A program made the position numbers and the translations under genes. From Chryseobacterium sp. UBA6632 (GTDB lineage Bacteria > Bacteroidota > Bacteroidia > Flavobacteriales > Weeksellaceae): a stretch of 5,470 nucleotides of DNA. Positions 1 to 4,915 of the stretch are shown piece by piece. The notes under the pieces were generated by a model. The model was not told where the DNA came from. It did no database searches and saw nothing but the letters and a program-made list of their open reading frames with translations. Every line of letters starts with the position of its first letter. The stretch's first letter is position 1. The stretch is taken from positions 1 through 5,470 of the forward strand of contig DKLU01000458.1 of assembly GCA_002455915.1 (NCBI GenBank), read 5' to 3'.

Positions 1-42
1 TTACAAAAGAAACTGTTTCATTTGAAACAGTTTCTTTTGTAA
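1..42. terminator. Perfect 20-bp hairpin, bidirectional terminator
   Basis: Positions 1-20 are the exact reverse complement of 23-42, with TT at 21-22 between them (in practice a four-base loop). One arm is A-rich and the other T-rich, so in either direction the transcript ends in a T-rich descending arm (TTTCTTTTGTAA). It starts three bases after the stop codon of the minus-strand peptide gene, so it should terminate that transcript. The symmetry suggests it also stops a plus-oriented gene that would lie left of the window. The window begins at the first base of the stem, so the stem may be longer. Confidence 0.8.
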
Positions 43-45
43 TTC

Positions 46-225
46 TTATGTTGTAGGAAGGACTCTTGGTTTACATGCACATAGACAATCTTCTACACCT
101 GAAATTTCATCACATTGACCCACTGCCTCACAAACATAATATAAGCCAGGACCACAAACTGGTGTTGAATCTCCTCCCTTTACTTGTTTTAATTGATTTC
201 TTGAAATCTTTTTTAAATTTTTCAT
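46..225 (-). CDS. Double-glycine-leader Cys-rich peptide (bacteriocin-like, Chryseobacterium type)
   Basis: This is a 59-residue ORF from ATG (223-225) to TAA (46-48). The N-terminus MKNLKKISRNQLKQVKGG is a typical double-glycine leader: GG at residues 17-18, and hydrophobic residues at -12 (Ile7), -7 (Leu12) and -4 (Val15), with Gln at -8 where Glu is common. Such leaders are normally cut after GG by the C39 peptidase domain of an ABC exporter. The predicted 41-residue core has six cysteines (24, 32, 38, 47, 49, 51; spacing x7, x5, x8, x1, x1), ends in a CLCAC cluster and a Pro/Thr tail, and is slightly acidic in the middle. Six cysteines could give three disulfides after export. Leaders starting MKNLKK...GG are frequent in Chryseobacterium, where they are usually annotated only as 'bacteriocin-like protein'. 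No transporter, maturase or immunity gene is in this window, so function and target are unknown. A TAnnTTTG match lies 24 bases upstream and a hairpin terminator follows directly, so it is probably its own transcription unit. Confidence 0.85.
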   Translation of the reverse strand: MKNLKKISRNQLKQVKGGDSTPVCGPGLYYVCEAVGQCDEISGVEDCLCACKPRVLPTT

Positions 226-249
226 AGTAATTGTTTAATTTGTTAAAAT

Positions 250-257
250 CAAATATA
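250..257 (-). promoter_or_regulatory. Bacteroidota -7 promoter element before the GG-leader peptide
   Basis: On the minus strand these bases read TATATTTG, a full match to the flavobacterial -7 consensus TAnnTTTG. The element ends 24 bases before the ATG at 225, which would give a short AT-rich 5' leader. No TTG-type -33 element is visible at the expected distance; that region is only A/T-rich. The position between tpx and the peptide gene suggests the peptide need not depend on read-through from tpx. Confidence 0.45.
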
Positions 258-323
258 ATAAAATTCTCCATATAAAGAATTATTTTTACTAATAATTTAA
301 ACTGATTTCTTTGACCAGATAAT

Positions 324-896
324 CTACTTCTTCACAGCAGCAATCGCCTTTTCATAATTCGGTTCATGCGACATATCGGCAACCTGCTCTTCATAAACAA
401 TTTTCCCTGAAGGATCAATCACGACAACGGCTCTGCTCAATAATCCTTTCATGGCAGAATCTGTAATTTCTACACCATAGGTTTTTCCAAAATCTGAACG
501 GAAATCAGAAAGCATTTCAACATTTTTGATACCTTCAGCACCGCAAAATCTTTTTTGAGCAAAAGGTAAATCTTTGGAAATACAAAGCACCACCGTATTC
601 GGAAGATTAGCCGCATCTTCATTGAAATGACGTACAGAAGCCGAACAAACCCCCGTATCTACACTCGGAAAGATATTCAAAATCAAATATTTCCCTTTGT
701 AAGAATCAAGAGTCTGGTCTTTCATTGTCACATCGGTAAGCGTGAATTTAGGAGCAGCTTTGTTTACTGCCGGTAATTTAGCATAGGTGTGAACTGGCTT
801 TCCTCCTGCTAATACGGTGTTTTGTGTTTTAGATTGCTGCGCCATTGTAAATACTGAAAACAGTAATAAGGCATTGAAAACGAATTTTAAAACCAT
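324..896 (-). CDS. tpx: Thiol peroxidase (Tpx, atypical 2-Cys peroxiredoxin), probably exported
   Basis: This 190-residue protein reduces H2O2 or alkyl hydroperoxides using thioredoxin-type reductants. The Tpx signature FPSVDTGVCSASVR places the peroxidatic cysteine at Cys84, with Thr81 of the TxxC motif. The resolving cysteine is Cys118 in QKRFCGAEG. The 34-residue spacing equals that of the Cys pair in E. coli Tpx. Arg155 in LSRAVVVIDP fits the conserved active-site arginine, and Cys105 is an extra cysteine. Residues 1-19 (one Lys, then a hydrophobic stretch, then FTMA followed by QQ) look like a Sec signal peptide cut after Ala19. The remaining 171 residues match the normal length of cytoplasmic Tpx. 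An in-frame Met18 could give a 173-residue cytoplasmic form, but the signal-like sequence upstream of it argues for the longer start. There is no Shine-Dalgarno sequence (AT-rich leader AAATAAAATTT) and no convincing terminator after the TAG. Confidence 0.93.
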   Translation of the reverse strand: MVLKFVFNALLLFSVFTMAQQSKTQNTVLAGGKPVHTYAKLPAVNKAAPKFTLTDVTMKDQTLDSYKGKYLILNIFPSVDTGVCSASVRHFNEDAANLPNTVVLCISKDLPFAQKRFCGAEGIKNVEMLSDFRSDFGKTYGVEITDSAMKGLLSRAVVVIDPSGKIVYEEQVADMSHEPNYEKAIAAVKK

Positions 897-1021
897 AAAT
901 TTTATTTTTTAAGTATGTTTAGATTAGTAAATGCTGTGAAAATTATTTCAAATGAATTTTAGATGAATGTAAGATTTTAAAGTTAAACATATGGTAAAAA
1001 TATTCTTTTTATCACTTATGT

Positions 1022-1029
1022 TAAGTTTG
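1022..1029 (+). promoter_or_regulatory. Possible -7 element for gapN in the divergent spacer
   Basis: TAAGTTTG fits TAnnTTTG and points toward gapN, with about 100 bases of leader before its ATG at 1132. No TTG lies 17-23 bases upstream. A weaker variant, TACCTTTA (1084-1091), is closer to the start and could be used instead. The 897-1131 spacer must carry the start signals for both tpx and gapN. For tpx I see only one-mismatch matches, such as TATGTTTA read on the minus strand. Such AT-rich DNA gives chance matches. Confidence 0.25.
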
Positions 1030-1131
1030 TTTTAAATAGAGCAAATCTATTAAAGAGCTATTTTTAAACTCAAATTTTCCATCTACCTTTATTCTATTCA
1101 AATTTTACACACTATTAAACATTAAAAATTT

Positions 1132-2760
1132 ATGAATTCAGCAAACACATCTTCATTTCAAGAAATATTTAAATCAGAAAACGAAATTCCCGAAGAATAT
1201 AAAGTTCCCGAAATTCATCAGAAAGTTTATCTCTTAAACGGAGAGCTTGTAGAATGGAACGGGGAGGTTCAGGAAATTTATTCGCCAGTCTGCATTCAGA
1301 CTGAAAACGGACTGGAAAGAAAATTGTTGGGAACCATCCCGAATATTGGCCCTAAAGAAACGATGGAAGTATTGGAAGCTTCCGTAAAAGCCTACGATAA
1401 CGGATTAGGAGAGTGGCCTACAATGTCTGTAGAAGGCCGAATAAAATGTATGCAGAAATTTGTATACCTCATGATTCAGCAGCGTGATTTGGTGATCAGA
1501 TTATTGATGTGGGAAATCGGAAAAACATTGGCAGATTCAACCAAAGAATTCGACAGAACGGTAGATTATATCAATCAAACGATCGATGCATTGAAGGATC
1601 TTGACAGAGAATCTTCACGTTTTCAGCAAGCAGAAGGAACCATTGCTCAAATCAGAAGAGCGCCGCTTGGTGTCGTATTGAGTATGGGACCTTTCAATTA
1701 TCCTCTAAACGAAATTTTCACCACATTGATTCCGGCTTTAATTATGGGAAATACAATTTTGTTTAAACTTCCTAAACATGGCGTTTTAGCGCATTATCCG
1801 TTGTTAAATGCTTTCAAAGAAGCTTTTCCGAAAGGAACGGTAAATACATTATACGGAAAAGGTTCAGAAATCATCACTCCAATTATGGAAAGCGGAAAAG
1901 TGAATGTTTTAGCGTTCATCGGTTCGAGTAAAGTGGCTAATGGATTGAAAAAACTGCATCCGAAGGTTAATCGTTTACGTGCTATTTTAAGTTTAGATGC
2001 TAAAAATGCTGCGATTGTAACTAAAAATGCTAATTTGGATGTTGCGGTAAGCGAATGTATTTTAGGAGCTCTTTCATTCAACGGGCAAAGATGTACTGCG
2101 CTGAAATTAATTTTCGTTCAGAAAGATGTTGCGGAAGAATTTACTAAGAAATTAACGGCGGCGGTTTCTGCTTTGAAACCTGGCTTACCTTGGGAAAAAG
2201 ATGTGAAAATTACACCGCTTCCAGAAGTGAATAAACCTCCGTATTTAAAAGAATGTATTGATGATGCTTTGGCAAAAGGAGCAAAAGTTTTGAATGAAAA
2301 TGGTGGATTTACAGAAGAGTCTTTTGTTTTTCCAGCAGTGGTTTATCCTGTAAATAATGAAATGAAGTTGTATCATGAAGAACAATTCGGTCCGGTAATT
2401 CCTGTGGTTCCGTTTGATGATATTGAAGAACCGATCGATTATCAGGTGAATGCAGACCACGGAATGCAGGTAAGTATTTTCAGTGAAGATCCGTTGGAGG
2501 TTTCTAAATTAATTGATCCTTTTGTGAATCTGGTAAGCCGTGTGAACATTAATTGTCAGGCTCAGCGAGGTCCGGATGTTTTTCCTTTTACCGGAAGAAA
2601 AGATAGTGCAGAAGGTACGCTTTCTGTTTTTGATGCGCTTCGTTCATTCTCCATTCGCTCATTGGTTGCGGCTAAAATTACAGATTCAAACAAAGAATTA
2701 TTGAATACGATTGTAAGAGATCATGATTCTAATTTCTTGAGCACGGATTATATTTTTTAA
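1132..2760 (+). CDS. gapN: NADP-dependent non-phosphorylating glyceraldehyde-3-phosphate dehydrogenase (GapN-type aldehyde dehydrogenase)
   Basis: This is a 542-residue aldehyde dehydrogenase superfamily protein, longer than the roughly 475-500 residues of classical GapN. The expected reaction oxidises glyceraldehyde-3-phosphate to 3-phosphoglycerate with NADP+, bypassing phosphoglycerate kinase and yielding NADPH. Visible parts are GPFNYPLN with the oxyanion Asn189; LFKLPK with Lys212 and Lys215 (Lys215 sits where NAD-specific enzymes have a Glu, which fits NADP); the Rossmann GSS at 264-266; the catalytic Cys321 in FNGQRCTALK (GQRC is typical of GapN); EEQFGPV with Glu417; and a C-terminal RVNINCQAQRGPD / PFTGRKDS region (470-492) like that of GapN. 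The usual general-base motif LELGGK reads LSLDAK at 286-291, so Ser287 replaces the glutamate. The start is ATG with an AT-rich leader and no Shine-Dalgarno sequence. A strong hairpin terminator follows about 100 bases after the stop, so it appears monocistronic. Another aldehyde substrate cannot be excluded. Confidence 0.85.
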   Translation: MNSANTSSFQEIFKSENEIPEEYKVPEIHQKVYLLNGELVEWNGEVQEIYSPVCIQTENGLERKLLGTIPNIGPKETMEVLEASVKAYDNGLGEWPTMSVEGRIKCMQKFVYLMIQQRDLVIRLLMWEIGKTLADSTKEFDRTVDYINQTIDALKDLDRESSRFQQAEGTIAQIRRAPLGVVLSMGPFNYPLNEIFTTLIPALIMGNTILFKLPKHGVLAHYPLLNAFKEAFPKGTVNTLYGKGSEIITPIMESGKVNVLAFIGSSKVANGLKKLHPKVNRLRAILSLDAKNAAIVTKNANLDVAVSECILGALSFNGQRCTALKLIFVQKDVAEEFTKKLTAAVSALKPGLPWEKDVKITPLPEVNKPPYLKECIDDALAKGAKVLNENGGFTEESFVFPAVVYPVNNEMKLYHEEQFGPVIPVVPFDDIEEPIDYQVNADHGMQVSIFSEDPLEVSKLIDPFVNLVSRVNINCQAQRGPDVFPFTGRKDSAEGTLSVFDALRSFSIRSLVAAKITDSNKELLNTIVRDHDSNFLSTDYIF

Positions 2761-2861
2761 TTAGTTTGAGGAGAGTTTGAGAGTCTTAGAATAGGAGTGT
2801 TTTAGAGTTTTATTTTGAGGGAGAGTAAAACTTTAAATAACTTTTTACTTCAAATAAAATT

Positions 2862-2893
2862 AAAATCCGCAATAGAAAGTATTGCGGATTTTT
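2862..2893. terminator. Bidirectional intrinsic terminator between gapN and the hydrolase gene
   Basis: The stem AAAATCCGCAATA (2862-2874) pairs perfectly with 2880-2892 around the loop GAAAG. The 3' arm ends in five T on the plus strand, and the minus strand has T-rich sequence (TTTTAATTTTA) after the same stem. It lies between two convergent genes (stops at 2760 and 2927), so it can serve both. A second short hairpin, GATTCT/AGAATC (2894-2907) followed by GTTTTT, abuts it and may reinforce plus-strand termination. Confidence 0.88.
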
Positions 2894-2926
2894 GATTCTA
2901 AAGAATCGTTTTTATTGAAAGAAAAG

Positions 2927-3757
2927 TTATTGTTCTGTTAAAAACCTACTTAAAACGCTGTTTAAATCATCAGCATGAGTGACGTTAAGACCATGTGGGC
3001 CGCCGTCTATAATCACAAAATCATTGTTTGCAATTCCTTCAGCAGCCTGTTTTCCTGCGGTTTCTATCGGAACTATTTTGTCGGCATCTCCATGTACGAT
3101 TAATGTTTTCACATTTATATTCGGGAGTTCCGGACGGAAATCTGTATTTGCCCAGCTTTCAGCACATTTTATGGTGGCAATTGGGTTAGCAAATGCAGCG
3201 ATTGCCCAGTCATAGTCCAACTGTTTTTGGCTTACGGACTGTGAAAGTAATCCGTAATTATAAAAATCTTTATGAAATGATTCCAGAAAAGTGATTCTGT
3301 CAGTTTTCAGATTTTGCATTATTTCGTTTAGATTTTCCTGCGGAACCCCATCAGGATTATCTTCTTTTTGTTTGACTAGAGGAATTATTGACGATATTAA
3401 AGCGACTTTATCTACATTTTCAGAACCATAGTTGGTGAGATAACGTACCACTTCACCACCTCCCATGGAAAAACCGAAAAGAATAACGTTTTGTAATTCT
3501 AACTGTGAAATTAATTCGTGTAAATCGGCTGTTAATCCATCGTAATCGTATCCGTCTGTGGATGGTGAAGATTTTCCAAAACCTCTTCTGTCGTAAGAAA
3601 TGACTCTATATCCAAGATTGAGCAATACTGGAATCTGCATTTCCCAGGATTTTCCGCTCAATGGCCAACCGTGAATTAAAATAATAGGTTGTCCGGAACC
3701 GAAATCTTCGTAATATAATTGAAAATTTTTGTCGCTTTGTTTTGTAATGTAAGGCAT
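2927..3757 (-). CDS. Alpha/beta hydrolase, non-heme haloperoxidase / arylesterase-like
   Basis: The product is 276 residues from the ATG at 3755-3757. The reading frame extends to a TTG at 3790, but the start MPYITK is where this family normally begins, so the shorter form is preferred. The fold signatures are in order: the oxyanion-loop motif HGWPL (29-33), YDRRGFGKS (55-63), the nucleophile elbow GFSMGG with Ser97, the acid in VHGDAD (Asp226, 29 residues before the histidine as in related esterases; Asp224 is the alternative), and His255 in GGPHGL. This is the cofactor-free 'chloroperoxidase'/arylesterase group, which hydrolyses small esters; some members form peracids from carboxylic acids and H2O2. 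Pro32 after Trp31 is the residue associated with perhydrolase activity. There is no signal peptide, so the protein is likely cytoplasmic. The gene stands alone: it is convergent with gapN and separated from the upstream DedA gene by a terminator and 362 bases. The natural substrate is unknown. Confidence 0.9.
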   Translation of the reverse strand: MPYITKQSDKNFQLYYEDFGSGQPIILIHGWPLSGKSWEMQIPVLLNLGYRVISYDRRGFGKSSPSTDGYDYDGLTADLHELISQLELQNVILFGFSMGGGEVVRYLTNYGSENVDKVALISSIIPLVKQKEDNPDGVPQENLNEIMQNLKTDRITFLESFHKDFYNYGLLSQSVSQKQLDYDWAIAAFANPIATIKCAESWANTDFRPELPNINVKTLIVHGDADKIVPIETAGKQAAEGIANNDFVIIDGGPHGLNVTHADDLNSVLSRFLTEQ

Positions 3758-3929
3758 ATTTATATTTTTGGTGTGATAGGTTACACACAAATTTTAAGCC
3801 ATGAAAAATGAAAATTAGGTTAAAACTGATAATGTGGTATTTGTTTTTATTAATTGGTGATCAACTTTTGTTATTCAAAATTTTTGACTGTTGATTTTAT
3901 GACTAATTTTAAAATGAAAGACGACTTTT

Positions 3930-4022
3930 CTAGCCCTGATTGCAGTGAAAATCCCGGAATGGAGCGGCGAAGCGAAGCGGAGCCGCGTAATGAGGAATTG
4001 TAACGGAAAGCAGGAAATAGCT
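3930..4022. repeat. Candidate dispersed intergenic repeat (REP-like, foldable, GC-rich core)
   Basis: This roughly 93-base block differs sharply in composition from its AT-rich surroundings. Its outer ends can pair imperfectly: AGC (3932-3934) with GCT (4020-4022), then CCTG (3935-3938) with CAGG (4011-4014). The core has GCGGC (3964-3968) pairing with GCCGC (3982-3986) around a loop containing the tandem units GAAGC GAAGC GGAGC. The frame sequences TAGCCCTGAT and AACGGAAAGCAGGAAATAGCT resemble intergenic blocks I recall as recurrent in flavobacterial genomes, but that cannot be checked here. No transposase is nearby, so if mobile it would be non-autonomous. Alternatives are a structured RNA or a one-off palindrome. 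Boundaries are approximate. Confidence 0.45.
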
Positions 4023-4063
4023 TCAAATAAAAATAGCTATTTCGATAGAATCAAATATCTCCT

Positions 4064-4094
4064 AAAAAAATAACCCGCTCTAAAGAGCAGGTTA
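4064..4094 (-). terminator. Intrinsic terminator of the DedA-family gene
   Basis: Read on the minus strand, the stem is TAACC-TGCTC paired with GAGCG-GGTTA (one A/C mismatch at 4076/4089) around the loop TTTA, followed at once by seven T (4064-4070) and then AGG. It begins 25 bases after the stop codon of the DedA-family gene. Stem plus U-tract is the textbook intrinsic form and sets the 3' end of that transcript. It also separates that gene from the hydrolase gene further along the same strand. Confidence 0.9.
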
Positions 4095-4119
4095 TTGATA
4101 TAGTTTATTGAATTTAATG

Positions 4120-4830
4120 CTATTTATTTTCTTCTTCGTCGAAATTATGATTTTCATACTTCGAAAAATCCTGTTTCTTTCCGAATAAGAATTTAAGAAT
4201 AACTGGTAAAGTGGTTACCAAAACGATGACAATGATAATCAGTTCCAGTTTTTTCTTTAAATCAATTCCGAATTGCTCCATGAATAATTTGTCAAGGTAA
4301 TGTCCTGCAAAAATCAATAAGAAAGACCATAAAATAGCCCCGATGATATTATCTCTCAGGAATGCTTTTTTATCCATCTTTACAATTCCCGCAACAATTG
4401 GAGTAAACGTTCTTACCACAGGTAAAAATCTTGCCATAATAATTGCTAAAGCCCCGTTTTTTTCAAAGAAATCATGTGCCTGATACAAGTATTTTTTCTT
4501 GAAAAGCATCGTATCCTGCTTCTTATATAATGCAGAACCTGTTTTTCTTCCAAAATAATATCCAACCTCGTTACCAATGATTGCAGCCAGCGCAACCGCC
4601 GATGCTAAAAGGAAAGTATCGAAAAAGTCGCTTCCCGTAGATCCGAAAGTCTCTTTGATGATATCAACAGCATAAATTCCTGAAACAAAAAGAAGTGAGT
4701 CTCCTGGTAAAAAGAATCCTACAAACAGACCTGTTTCAGCAAAAATAATGAATAAAATAAGCCAGAACCCGCCTAATTTTATATAAAACTCTGGATTTAG
4801 TAAATCTCTCCAGCTATTGAAATCTTCCAT
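4120..4830 (-). CDS. DedA-family (VTT domain) inner-membrane protein
   Basis: This 236-residue polytopic membrane protein is of typical DedA length. Hydrophobic segments lie at about 20-50, 73-92, 127-150, 160-178 and 196-215. The first and third contain the polar breaks expected for the re-entrant regions. Family-defining residues are present: Glu32 in AETGLFVG and Asp44 in LPGDSLLF, 12 apart as are E39 and D51 of E. coli YqjA, and Arg134 and Arg140 in ARFLPVVRTFTPIVAG, 6 apart as are its R130 and R136. DedA proteins support envelope integrity and the proton motive force, and some recycle undecaprenyl phosphate across the membrane. Which substrate this one handles cannot be told from sequence. 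The tail (217-236) is charged, ends DEEENK and is probably cytoplasmic. The gene lies 84 bases after prfB on the same strand with no terminator visible between them, has its own -7-like element at 4847-4854, and ends at a strong terminator. Confidence 0.93.
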   Translation of the reverse strand: MEDFNSWRDLLNPEFYIKLGGFWLILFIIFAETGLFVGFFLPGDSLLFVSGIYAVDIIKETFGSTGSDFFDTFLLASAVALAAIIGNEVGYYFGRKTGSALYKKQDTMLFKKKYLYQAHDFFEKNGALAIIMARFLPVVRTFTPIVAGIVKMDKKAFLRDNIIGAILWSFLLIFAGHYLDKLFMEQFGIDLKKKLELIIIVIVLVTTLPVILKFLFGKKQDFSKYENHNFDEEENK

Positions 4831-4846
4831 ACACTTTGTTATACGG

Positions 4847-4854
4847 CAAAAATA
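4847..4854 (-). promoter_or_regulatory. Bacteroidota -7 promoter element before the DedA-family gene
   Basis: Read on the minus strand this is TATTTTTG, matching TAnnTTTG, and it ends 16 bases before the ATG at 4830. A TTTTG string (complement of 4869-4873) lies upstream, but the gap of 14 bases is shorter than the 17-23 usual for the -33 element. If real, it gives the DedA gene a promoter independent of prfB with a very short leader. Confidence 0.35.
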
Positions 4855-4871
4855 GGATTAATAAATGTCAA

Positions 4872-4905
4872 AACGAAATTTATTCTAACAATTTAACGAA
4901 ATTTA
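4872..4905. repeat. Pair of 11-bp direct repeats upstream of the DedA-family gene
   Basis: AACGAAATTTA occurs at 4872-4882 and again at 4895-4905, with starts 23 bases apart, or about two helical turns. Both copies sit in the 84-base gap between prfB and the DedA gene, just upstream of the candidate -7 element. That is a reasonable place for a regulator, but the repeats are AT-rich and could be chance. Confidence 0.35.
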
Positions 4906-4915
4906 AATATGATTT

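Larger units (their letters stand above)
3758..4119. other. 362-bp non-coding region
   Basis: No credible gene is seen on either strand. From 3758 to about 3929 the DNA is AT-rich and should contain the promoter of the hydrolase gene; the nearest -7-like string, AAAATTTG read on the minus strand (3788-3795), misses one consensus base. The right-hand part holds a GC-rich element (about 3930-4022), a 9-bp inverted repeat (4014-4043) and the terminator of the DedA gene (4064-4094). Confidence 0.7.

Noticed and set aside
278..297. AATTATT/AATAATT inverted repeat as a tpx terminator.
   Set aside because: It is seven A/T pairs only, in very AT-rich DNA, so it is likely to be chance.
1794..2460. 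Minus-strand open frames inside gapN (1794-2081 and 2245-2460).
   Set aside because: They lie fully antisense to a strongly supported gene and show no recognisable domain.
2763..2850. Purine-rich imperfect repeats after gapN (AGTTTGAG at 2763-2770 and 2774-2781) and a weak AGTAAAA/TTTTACT hairpin (2824-2849).
   Set aside because: The repeats are too short and the stem is A/T-only with a 12-base loop; the real terminator is the strong stem at 2862-2893.
2979..3215. Plus-strand open frame inside the hydrolase gene.
   Set aside because: It is antisense to a gene with a complete catalytic triad, and its product shows no motif.
3606..3788. Minus-strand 60-codon frame overlapping the start of the hydrolase gene.
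   Set aside because: It is an out-of-frame shadow of the hydrolase coding sequence with no motif.
3758..3790. Upstream extension of the hydrolase to a TTG start, adding 11 residues (MCVTYHTKNIN).
   Set aside because: TTG is a poor start, the added residues do not look like part of the family, and MPYITK at the ATG 3755-3757 matches the usual N-terminus.
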